In this document: positions 1-5,879 of the stretch, one piece after another
Numbering within the stretch: the stretch's first letter is position 1
Layout of the letters: each line of letters opens with the position of its first letter
Program-made: the position numbers and the translations under genes
From: Comamonadaceae bacterium UBA2334
GTDB taxonomy: Bacteria > Pseudomonadota > Gammaproteobacteria > Burkholderiales > Burkholderiaceae_C
Length of the DNA: 11,451 nt
NCBI GenBank assembly: GCA_002344885.1
Contig: DDUQ01000013.1
Location: forward strand, 1-11,451
Direction of reading: 5' to 3'
Notes under the pieces: generated by a model
The model's database searches: none
Seen by the model: the letters and a program-made list of their open reading frames with translations, nothing else
Told to the model about the DNA's origin: nothing

Positions 1-29
1 GAGACAATGAGACAATGAGACAATGAGAC
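1..29. repeat. Tandem octamer GAGACAAT, about 3.6 copies
   Basis: Three exact copies of GAGACAAT (1-8, 9-16, 17-24) are followed by a partial GAGAC (25-29). The array begins at base 1, so its true length is unknown. It lies just downstream of the minus-strand ECF sigma gene and has no coding role that I can see. A longer simple repeat at this point could explain why the assembled sequence starts here. Confidence 0.85.
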
Positions 30-74
30 GGGGAGATGGGGCGGGAGCGGTGAGGGGAAGAGGCGCGGCTGTGG

Positions 75-593
75 CTACGGGCAGTCGCAATCCAGGCAGC
101 CGTGGGTGGCGCAGGCGCGGCAGGTGCGCTCCACCTGCTCGCGCAGTTTGCGGCGGGCGCGCAGGAGGCGGACGTTGAGGGTGTTCACGCGCTCGTTGGC
201 CGCCGCGGCGATCTCCGTGGGGGATTCGCCGCCGAGATCCACACGGCGGAGCAGCTCCGCATCGCCCGCTGGCAGCTCGGGCAGCAGCCGCAGCACGCAC
301 TGGCAGAGGGCTTTTTCATCCTCGGGCGATGGCGATTCCGGCCACTGCTGCGCGAGCTTTTCCAGCGCGGTGTCACGCGTCGTTTTCCGACGATGCGCGT
401 CAATGATGGCATGACGCAGCACGCGGTAGAACCAGGTGACGACGCCTTCGGCCTCCTCGGGCACGTTGTCCGCCTTCATGGCCTTGAGCAGGCATTCCTG
501 CACGATGTCCGCGGCCAGTTCGGGATCGCCGGTGCGGGAGCGGACAAAGCCGACGAAGGCATCGAGATGGGCGAGCAGCAGATCGGCGTTCAT
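75..593 (-). CDS. ECF sigma factor, CorE-like, with C-terminal Cys-rich metal-sensing tail
   Basis: A 172-residue ECF (group IV) RNA polymerase sigma factor. Region 2 spans about residues 5-72: a DPELAADIVQE core-binding helix, then WFYRVLRHAIIDAHRR for -10 recognition. Region 4 spans about 100-155 and has the usual LPELPAGDAELL and helix-turn-helix pattern. Two cysteine features stand out: a CXC in the linker (C97, C99) and a C-terminal cluster C158-X2-C161-X4-C166-X2-C169-X-C171. As I recall the literature, a linker CXC plus a C-terminal Cys-rich domain is the layout of Myxococcus CorE-type (ECF44) sigma factors, which bind copper or cadmium/zinc directly and need no anti-sigma factor. No anti-sigma gene is seen beside it. 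The divergent neighbour is a copper-type ATPase, which fits a metal-responsive regulator. The ATG at 593 has no Shine-Dalgarno sequence. A TAGTTT (600-605) lies 6 bases upstream and resembles the -10 of the two promoters described below. Metal specificity is inferred. Confidence 0.88.
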   Translation of the reverse strand: MNADLLLAHLDAFVGFVRSRTGDPELAADIVQECLLKAMKADNVPEEAEGVVTWFYRVLRHAIIDAHRRKTTRDTALEKLAQQWPESPSPEDEKALCQCVLRLLPELPAGDAELLRRVDLGGESPTEIAAAANERVNTLNVRLLRARRKLREQVERTCRACATHGCLDCDCP

Positions 594-630
594 ATTGCCA
601 AACTACGCGAAGAGCGCGATGAATTCATGC

Positions 631-656
631 TGTAACAGATTTCAGGCTCGCGCGTG
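631..656 (+). promoter_or_regulatory. Candidate ECF-type promoter for the copper ATPase
   Basis: TGTAAC (631-636) contains the AAC core common in ECF -35 elements. It is followed after 16 bases by CGTG (653-656), which is close to the usual CGTC/CGT-type -10. It lies in the 111-base divergent gap and points toward the ATPase start at 705. A 14-base imperfect palindrome, GCTCGCGCGTGAGC (646-659), overlaps the -10 side and could be a protein site. One short match in a single gap is weak evidence. Confidence 0.25.
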
Positions 657-704
657 AGCGGTTCATGAAGGCCTCAACGGTCCGACTCATTACTCATCCC
701 CATC

Positions 705-3053
705 ATGAAAAGCCATTCGTCACCCTCCTGCTGTCACTCAGCGCCTGAACCCGCCGCGCCAGCCTGCTGCCATAGCCAGCCGAAAGCTCCCGCGCCGAGC
801 TGCTGCCATGCCGCGCCTGCCCAAGAAGCGCACGCCTGCCATTTGCATGGGCACCACCCTGACGCGCAGGTAAAACCCTCCGCCACGGCGAAGTATTTTT
901 GCCCGATGTGCCCCGGCGTGGAGTCCGACAAACCGGGCATCTGCCCGAAGTGCGGCATGGCGCTGGAACGCAATCCGGCCTTTGGCCCGGCGGATGCCCA
1001 TGAGGATGACGCGGAGCTGCGTGACATGACCCACCGGTTCCAACTCAGCGCGCTGCTGACGCTGCCGGTCTTTGTCACCGCCATGGCGCACCTCGTGCCT
1101 GCGTGGAGCCACGCGGAGTGGGCGAACGGCACGGTGGCGCGCTGGATGCAGCTCATTCTGGCGACCCCGGTGGTGCTGTGGGCGGGATGGCCGTTCTTTG
1201 AGCGTGCGTGGGTTTCCCTGCGGCATCGCAGCATGAACATGTTCACGCTCATCGCGCTCGGGGTGGGCGCTGCCTATGCGTTCAGCCTTGCGGCCATGCT
1301 GGCGCCCGGGTGGTTCCCTGAATCGCTCGCAGACATCCATGGCCGGCTGCCGCTGTACTTTGAGGCGGCGGCCGTGATCATCGTGCTGGTGCTGCTGGGC
1401 CAGGTGCTGGAGCTGCGGGCGCGGGCGCGCACGGGCAGCGCCATCCAGGAGCTGCTGGGCCTGCAGCCGAAGACGGCGCGGCTCGTCACGCCGGAGGGGG
1501 ATGTGGATGTGGCGCTGGAGGCGGTGCAGGCCGGCCAGAGGCTGCGCGTGCGCCCTGGGGAAAAGATCCCTGTGGATGGCGTGGTGATCGAGGGCAGCAG
1601 CCATGTGGATGAGTCCATGCTGACGGGCGAGCCCGAGCCGGTGGAGAAAACCGCCGGGGCGTGGGTGACGGGCGGCACACTGAACCAGCACGGCAGCCTG
1701 CTGGTGCAGGCGGAGAAGGTGGGCGCGGAGACGATGCTGGCGCAGATCGTGCAGCTGGTGGGGCAGGCGCAGCGCAGCCGGGCGCCCATCCAGGCGCTGG
1801 CGGACAAGGTGGCGGCGTGGTTTGTGCCCGCCGTGCTGGCCGCGGCGGCGCTGACCTTTGCGCTCTGGCTGTGGCTCGGGCCGCAGCCGTCGCTGGCCTA
1901 TGCCATTGCGAATGCGGTGGCGGTTTTGATCATCGCCTGCCCCTGCGCGCTGGGCCTGGCCACACCGATGAGCGTGATGGTGGGCATCGGCCGCGGCGCG
2001 CAGATGGGCGTGCTGATCCGCCGGGCGGAGGCCATCGAGAAACTGGCCGCGCTGAACACGCTGGCGGTGGACAAGACCGGCACGCTGACGCTGGGCCGAC
2101 CGGAGGTGACGGAGATCCTGCTTGCACCCCACACCCTGCTGAGCCGCGACGACGCGCTGCGCCATGCGGCGGCGCTGGAGCGCCACAGCGAGCATCCGCT
2201 GGCCCATGCCATCCTCCAGGCGGCGGAGAAAAAGCAGCTGGCCCTGCCCGATGTGCCCGATTTTCAGGCCGCGCCCGCGGCAGGTGTCAGCGGCCGGGTG
2301 GAGGGCCGGGCGGTGGTGGTCGGCAAGACGGACTTTCTGCGCGCGCACGGTGTGGAAAACCTCGGCGGCCTGGAAACCCTGGCGACTCCCCATCAAGGCG
2401 AAGGCAAGTCGGCCATCTTTCTTGCCGTGGACCGGCAGGCAGCGGCGGTCATCGTCGTGAGCGACCCCATCAAGCCCACCACGCCCGAGGCGCTGGCCCG
2501 GCTGCGCGCGCTGGGCATCTCCGTGGTCATGCTGACGGGCGACAACGAACGCACGGCGCAGCGCATCGCCACGACGCTGGGCATCGGGCGCTTCCATGCC
2601 GGGGTCACGCCGCAGGAGAAGCACGCCTTCATCACCGCGATGAAGCGCCCCGGCGCTGTCGTCGGCATGGCGGGCGATGGCATCAATGACGCGCCTGCCC
2701 TGGCCGAGGCCGATGTCGGCATCGCCATGGGCACGGGCACGGACATCGCCATGGAGACCGCGCCGGTCACGCTGGTGCGCGGCGACCTGCGCGGCATCGT
2801 CCACGCCATCCAGCTCGGCCGCGCGATGATGCGGAACATCCGGCAGAACCTGCTGTTTGCCTTCCTCTACAACGCCCTGGGCATCCCCGTCGCCGCCGGC
2901 ATCCTGTACCCCAGCCTGGGCGTGCTGCTCAGCCCGATGCTCGCCGGCGCCGCGATGAGCCTCAGCTCCGTCTCCGTCATCGCCAACGCCCTGCGGCTGC
3001 ACCGGTTCAGGGGGGGTGAGAGGAGGCTGGTGAACGAGATGTATTTTCAATGA
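705..3053 (+). CDS. copA: Copper-translocating P1B-type ATPase with Cys-Cys-His N-terminal tail
   Basis: A 782-residue membrane pump of the heavy-metal P-type ATPase family, most likely a Cu+ exporter. The N-terminus has Cys-Cys-His at 9-11, 21-23 and 33-35 (exact 12-residue period), a degenerate Cys-His at 45-46 and a HLHGHH run. A heavy-metal-binding domain follows (about 63-88), reading CPMCP...CPKCGM, where relatives normally have CPMHP. There is no ferredoxin-like GMxCxxC domain. The core has eight predicted membrane helices, the actuator TGE (307-309), the membrane CPC (412-414), the phosphorylated Asp in DKTGT (D456), HP (497-498) of the nucleotide domain and GDGIND (657-662). The C-terminal helices carry YN and MSLSS, as in Cu+ (P1B-1) pumps. 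The GC-rich coding matches the left side of the window. The gene is divergent from the CorE-like sigma factor and probably under its control. The symbol copA is given by family; exact substrate is inferred. Confidence 0.93.
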   Translation: MKSHSSPSCCHSAPEPAAPACCHSQPKAPAPSCCHAAPAQEAHACHLHGHHPDAQVKPSATAKYFCPMCPGVESDKPGICPKCGMALERNPAFGPADAHEDDAELRDMTHRFQLSALLTLPVFVTAMAHLVPAWSHAEWANGTVARWMQLILATPVVLWAGWPFFERAWVSLRHRSMNMFTLIALGVGAAYAFSLAAMLAPGWFPESLADIHGRLPLYFEAAAVIIVLVLLGQVLELRARARTGSAIQELLGLQPKTARLVTPEGDVDVALEAVQAGQRLRVRPGEKIPVDGVVIEGSSHVDESMLTGEPEPVEKTAGAWVTGGTLNQHGSLLVQAEKVGAETMLAQIVQLVGQAQRSRAPIQALADKVAAWFVPAVLAAAALTFALWLWLGPQPSLAYAIANAVAVLIIACPCALGLATPMSVMVGIGRGAQMGVLIRRAEAIEKLAALNTLAVDKTGTLTLGRPEVTEILLAPHTLLSRDDALRHAAALERHSEHPLAHAILQAAEKKQLALPDVPDFQAAPAAGVSGRVEGRAVVVGKTDFLRAHGVENLGGLETLATPHQGEGKSAIFLAVDRQAAAVIVVSDPIKPTTPEALARLRALGISVVMLTGDNERTAQRIATTLGIGRFHAGVTPQEKHAFITAMKRPGAVVGMAGDGINDAPALAEADVGIAMGTGTDIAMETAPVTLVRGDLRGIVHAIQLGRAMMRNIRQNLLFAFLYNALGIPVAAGILYPSLGVLLSPMLAGAAMSLSSVSVIANALRLHRFRGGERRLVNEMYFQ

Positions 3054-3132
3054 GTTGCACACGGAAGCCGTCTCCCGTTTCCCCAACTTTGCGACGACCC
3101 TCTTTTCCTCAGCCCCTCGCGAATCAGCCACC

Positions 3133-3861
3133 TCATCTCCCCAGCTCCAGCCGTTGCGCAAAGTAGGGCGGCAGCCCCGCCTCATGGATCGCCTTCTGCG
3201 CAGCCGCCACATCGTAGGCCACGCGCCGCCACCAGATGTCCCGCTGCCCGCGCCGATACACCGCGTAGCACGCGCGTGAGTCGCGGTCGCGCGGCTGGCC
3301 CACAGCTCCCGCGTTCACCAGGCATTTCTTGCCCGCGCGCAGGTTCTCAATGCTCGTGATGTCCACCCCCAGCGCCTCCCCCTCCACCCACATCGCAGGC
3401 CGATGCGTGTGCCCGATGAAGCACAGCGGCTTGCTTTGATGCGTGAAATGCAGCGCCGCCATGTCCGCCGTCAGCACATAGGGCCAGTCATCCGCCCGGT
3501 GCAGGCAGGCATGGACGGCCTCCCAGTCTTCCCCCTCCAGCGTCATCGGCAGCTCCGCCAGCCAGGCCCGCTGCTCCACGCTCAGCACGCGCGCCGTCCA
3601 CTCCACCGCCAGCCGCGTTTGCAGCGTCAACCCGTCCATGCCAGACGACGAGGCCACCATCGCATCATGATTGCCCCGCAGGCAGCGGATGCCCGCCGCG
3701 CGCAGCACCTCCACGCACTCCGCCGGGCTGCCACCATACCCGACCACATCCCCCAGGCAGACCAACTCCCGGATTCCCTGCGCCTCCACATCCGCCAGCA
3801 CCGCCTGCAAAGCGTGCAGGTTCCCGTGAAGATCGCTCAAAACCGCCAGGGCATCATCCAT
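3133..3861 (-). CDS. Calcineurin-like metallophosphoesterase
   Basis: A 242-residue cytoplasmic metal-dependent phosphoesterase. The family motifs occur in order: DLHGN (D10, H12) at the N-terminus, GDVVGYG (G37, D38), GNHD (62-65) and GHTHRP (H151, H153). Together these supply the two-metal site. The length and the GDVVGYG motif match the small YfcE/PrpE-like group, whose substrates range from nucleotides to phosphoproteins. The substrate here cannot be read from sequence. Its ATG (3861) lies 5 bases from a TAGTTG -10 element and has no Shine-Dalgarno sequence. The gene is convergent with the ATPase (79-base gap, no clear terminator hairpin) and divergent from the sigma-like gene. It shares its promoter pattern with the FHA-kinase, which makes a role in the same signalling circuit possible, for example opposing phosphorylation, but this is inference. 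Confidence 0.9.
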   Translation of the reverse strand: MDDALAVLSDLHGNLHALQAVLADVEAQGIRELVCLGDVVGYGGSPAECVEVLRAAGIRCLRGNHDAMVASSSGMDGLTLQTRLAVEWTARVLSVEQRAWLAELPMTLEGEDWEAVHACLHRADDWPYVLTADMAALHFTHQSKPLCFIGHTHRPAMWVEGEALGVDITSIENLRAGKKCLVNAGAVGQPRDRDSRACYAVYRRGQRDIWWRRVAYDVAAAQKAIHEAGLPPYFAQRLELGR

Positions 3862-3866
3862 GCGCT

Positions 3867-3895
3867 CAACTACGGCCCGGAAGAAAAAACGTCAA
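3867..3895 (-). promoter_or_regulatory. Sigma-70-type promoter TTGACG-N17-TAGTTG, near-leaderless
   Basis: Read on the minus strand: TTGACG at 3895-3890, a 17-base spacer beginning TTTTTTC and ending CCG, then TAGTTG at 3872-3867. The phosphoesterase ATG follows after only 5 bases. Spacing is ideal for a housekeeping sigma factor. The same elements occur at 4556-4584 on the other strand, with 16 identical bases covering the -35 and the T-run. Recurrence in front of two unrelated genes is the main evidence. Confidence 0.72.
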
Positions 3896-3898
3896 CCC
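3883..3898. repeat. 16-base inverted repeat, left copy (with 4553-4568)
   Basis: GAAAAAACGTCAACCC at 3883-3898 on the plus strand is the exact reverse complement of 4553-4568. The two copies flank the sigma-like gene in opposite orientation. They coincide with the -35 and T-run of the promoters of the genes on either side, so they are best read as promoter elements rather than mobile-element ends. Confidence 0.85.
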
Positions 3899-3905
3899 CG
3901 CGCCC

Positions 3906-3935
3906 TTGCCTCGCTGCCCATCCTGGGTGCATGAT
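3906..3935 (+). promoter_or_regulatory. Possible promoter of the sigma-like gene
   Basis: TTGCCT (3906-3911), an 18-base spacer and CATGAT (3930-3935) end 8 bases before the ATG at 3944. The geometry matches the two stronger promoters nearby, but both hexamers are weak matches. Confidence 0.25.
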
Positions 3936-3943
3936 GCGGCACG

Positions 3944-4522
3944 ATGACCGCCGAGCAGCGCTTCACACTCCACCTGCCTCTGGCCGCGCAGATCGCGGCG
4001 GGCTATGCCAACATCCCCGGCGTCTCCCTGGATGACATCCGCTCCGTCGCCGACGCGGCCCTGCATCGGGCGTCTCTGGCTTTTGATGCTGAAAAAGGGG
4101 ACTTCAAGCCCTACGCAGCACGCGCTATCCGCAATGCCTTGAATGATCTGCATCAAAAGCAGGCGCGCCAGACCCGCCTGCTCGTCGGCGAGGCCGATCT
4201 CCCCCAGGCAGACGCCGCCTCCACCAGCCCCAGTCATCGCCTGCCTGATGCCGGAGCGGATGTGGTGCTGCAAATCCGGGAGGCCGAAAGCCGTCGCGCC
4301 CTGGAGCAGGCGCTCGCCGCTCTGCCCGTGCGCGGCAGGCAGATCCTTGCCTTGCTGGCCCAGGGTTGCAGCTACTCCGAGATGGGCGAGCGCCTCGGCG
4401 TCAGCAAGCAGGCCGCCAGCAAAGCCGCCGCCAAAGCCATGCAGACGCTCCGGGAAGAGCTTGCCCGCCAGGGTTTTCATGGCCTCGACACTCAGGGCTT
4501 GCTGAAAACGGACCCGCCGTAG
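3944..4522 (+). CDS. Sigma-70 family RNA polymerase sigma factor, short two-domain form
   Basis: A 192-residue protein with two recognisable sigma parts. Region 2 (about 12-68) has LDDIRSVADAALHRA followed by FDAEKGDFKPYAARAIRNAL, which resembles the core-binding and -10-recognition helices of group 3 factors such as SigB/FliA more than ECF factors. Region 4 (about 118-175) has LAALPVRGRQIL, then a helix-turn-helix around SYSEMGERLGVSKQAASKAAAKAM. There is little room for region 3; an Ala/Ser/Pro linker (about 85-115) takes its place. The C-terminal tail of about 20 residues is of unknown role. No anti-sigma factor is adjacent; instead two kinases follow on the same strand, the first 70 bases downstream with its own promoter. 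A link (kinases controlling this factor, or this factor controlling them) is inference. The start was chosen as the first in-frame ATG after the divergent promoter region; no Shine-Dalgarno sequence is seen. Confidence 0.78.
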   Translation: MTAEQRFTLHLPLAAQIAAGYANIPGVSLDDIRSVADAALHRASLAFDAEKGDFKPYAARAIRNALNDLHQKQARQTRLLVGEADLPQADAASTSPSHRLPDAGADVVLQIREAESRRALEQALAALPVRGRQILALLAQGCSYSEMGERLGVSKQAASKAAAKAMQTLREELARQGFHGLDTQGLLKTDPP

Positions 4523-4555
4523 TTCAATGCAGTCTGCCTGCAGGGGAGCGGCGGG

Positions 4556-4584
4556 TTGACGTTTTTTCGGAAAGTCCGTAGTTG
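4556..4584 (+). promoter_or_regulatory. Sigma-70-type promoter TTGACG-N17-TAGTTG, near-leaderless
   Basis: TTGACG (4556-4561), a 17-base spacer starting TTTTTTC and ending CCG, and TAGTTG (4579-4584). The ATG of the FHA-kinase lies 8 bases further on, so transcription should start at or within a few bases of the start codon. It is nearly the same as the promoter at 3867-3895. It should also drive the downstream kinase through the ATGA overlap. Confidence 0.72.
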
Positions 4585-4592
4585 CCCTCATT

Positions 4593-5879
4593 ATGAGCGC
4601 AAAGGTCCAGTTCCGAATCACTGAGGGTGCCGCCAGGGGCAAAGTCTTCACCTTCGCCGCGCATGACACCTTTTTCCTCGGCAGGCATCCCGACTGCCAT
4701 GTGCATCTGGCGGACGACACCTTTGTCTCCCGCCACCACTTCATCCTGGAGGTCTGCCCGCCGCAGGTCTGCGTGCGCGACCTCGGCAGTCGCAACGGCA
4801 CCTATGTGAACGGGCGCAAGATTGGCGGGCGCAAGGAAGGCGAAACCCCGGAGGAGGGCGCGCGCCGGGCCTATCCCCAGGTGAATCTCAAACATGGCGA
4901 CCGCATCCAGGTGGGCGACACCGCCCTGGAGGTGGCCGTGAGCCAGCCCGCGGCCGCCCCAGGTCAGGCTGCAGCCGCAGCGCCGTTGCCCGCCTTTGAT
5001 GAGCTGGACCCCAAGCACCTGGCCGACCTGCTGTTCAAGGCCGCCCAAAACAAGAAAGCGCCCCGTCTTCAGATCCCCGGCTACGAGATTGAAAAGGAGC
5101 TTGGCCGCGGCGGCTTTGGAGTCGTCTTCCGCGCGCGGCGTCTTGCCGATCAGCTTCCCGTCGCCATCAAGGTGCTGCTGCCCAGGGTGGCGGTGCTTCC
5201 GGCGGAGATGGAAAAGTTCCTTCGCGAGATGGCCGTCACCGCCCAGCTCCGCCATCACAATATCGTCAAGCTCTACGACCAGGGCCACAGCGAGGGCATC
5301 CCCTGGTTCATCATGGAGTACTGCGAGGGCGGCAGCCTCTGGGATCACATCATGCGGCACGGCGGCAAGCTGCCGCTTGAAGCCGCCCGACCCATCATGC
5401 TGGATGCGCTGGAAGGCCTGACCCATGCCCACGCCTCAGGCATCGTTCATCGCGACCTCAAGCCGCAGAACATCCTCATGGACCGTGGCGTGGCCCGCAT
5501 CTCTGACTTCGGGCTCGCCAAAAACTACGAGCAGGCCGGCTTCAGCGGCCTCAGCGTCACCGGCAACTACGCCGGCACCCCGCTCTTCATGCCGCGCGAG
5601 CAGCTCATCAACTTCAAGCACCTCAAACCCGTCTCCGACGTCTGGAGCATCGCCGCCACCTTCTACTTCATGCTCACCGGCGCGTTCCCGTATCCCTTCA
5701 CCAAAAACCGCGACCCAATTGATGTGATTCTCAATGAGCCCATCGTGCCTATCTCTGCGAGGAAATGTTCGATCCCGGCTGAACTGGCGCGCGTCATTGA
5801 CCAGGCGCTGGCACTCCAACTGTCAAACCGATTTCCCACTGCGGGAGAGATGCTTTCCGCAATTCAAAAAATTCGATGA
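4593..5879 (+). CDS. FHA-domain Ser/Thr protein kinase
   Basis: A 428-residue soluble kinase with an N-terminal FHA domain, which binds phosphothreonine peptides. FHA (about 5-112): GRHPDC (G30, R31), VSRHH (S46, R47, H48) and the loop LGSRNGTYVNG (N68-G74), so the ligand-binding residues are present. An Ala/Pro linker (about 113-135) follows. The Hanks-type kinase (about 164-425) has the Gly loop GRGGFG (171-176), catalytic K193 in VAIK, HRD (286-288) in HRDLKPQN, and DFG (305-307). The APE-equivalent reads MPREQ, where MPPEQ is more usual. No membrane segment is visible. An FHA domain ahead of the kinase suggests recruitment to autophosphorylated partners, possibly the next gene's product. 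The gene has its own near-leaderless promoter and overlaps the next gene by ATGA, implying coupled translation. GC content falls from about 5700, within its last 60 codons. Confidence 0.93.
   Translation: MSAKVQFRITEGAARGKVFTFAAHDTFFLGRHPDCHVHLADDTFVSRHHFILEVCPPQVCVRDLGSRNGTYVNGRKIGGRKEGETPEEGARRAYPQVNLKHGDRIQVGDTALEVAVSQPAAAPGQAAAAAPLPAFDELDPKHLADLLFKAAQNKKAPRLQIPGYEIEKELGRGGFGVVFRARRLADQLPVAIKVLLPRVAVLPAEMEKFLREMAVTAQLRHHNIVKLYDQGHSEGIPWFIMEYCEGGSLWDHIMRHGGKLPLEAARPIMLDALEGLTHAHASGIVHRDLKPQNILMDRGVARISDFGLAKNYEQAGFSGLSVTGNYAGTPLFMPREQLINFKHLKPVSDVWSIAATFYFMLTGAFPYPFTKNRDPIDVILNEPIVPISARKCSIPAELARVIDQALALQLSNRFPTAGEMLSAIQKIR

Noticed and set aside
3054..3132. Terminator or small RNA in the gap between the convergent ATPase and phosphoesterase genes
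   Set aside because: Only a four-pair ACGG-AAG-CCGT hairpin near 3060-3070 is visible, with no T-run.
738..3212. An 824-codon open frame antisense to the copper ATPase
   Set aside because: It is an Arg/His/Gln-rich shadow frame produced by high GC at third codon positions of a clearly real ATPase; no domain pattern is seen.
4528..4543. Small hairpin TGCAG-TCTGC-CTGCA after the sigma-like gene
   Set aside because: The five-pair stem has no T-run, so it is not a convincing terminator.
3883..4568. The 16-base inverted repeats as ends of a mobile element enclosing the sigma-like gene
   Set aside because: They coincide exactly with -35/T-run promoter elements at matching distance from two start codons, and no transposase or target duplication is present.
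3866..5432. Two long minus-strand frames (3866-4801 and 4524-5432) across the sigma-like and FHA-kinase genes
   Set aside because: They lie opposite genes with strong motifs, have biased composition and show no family features.
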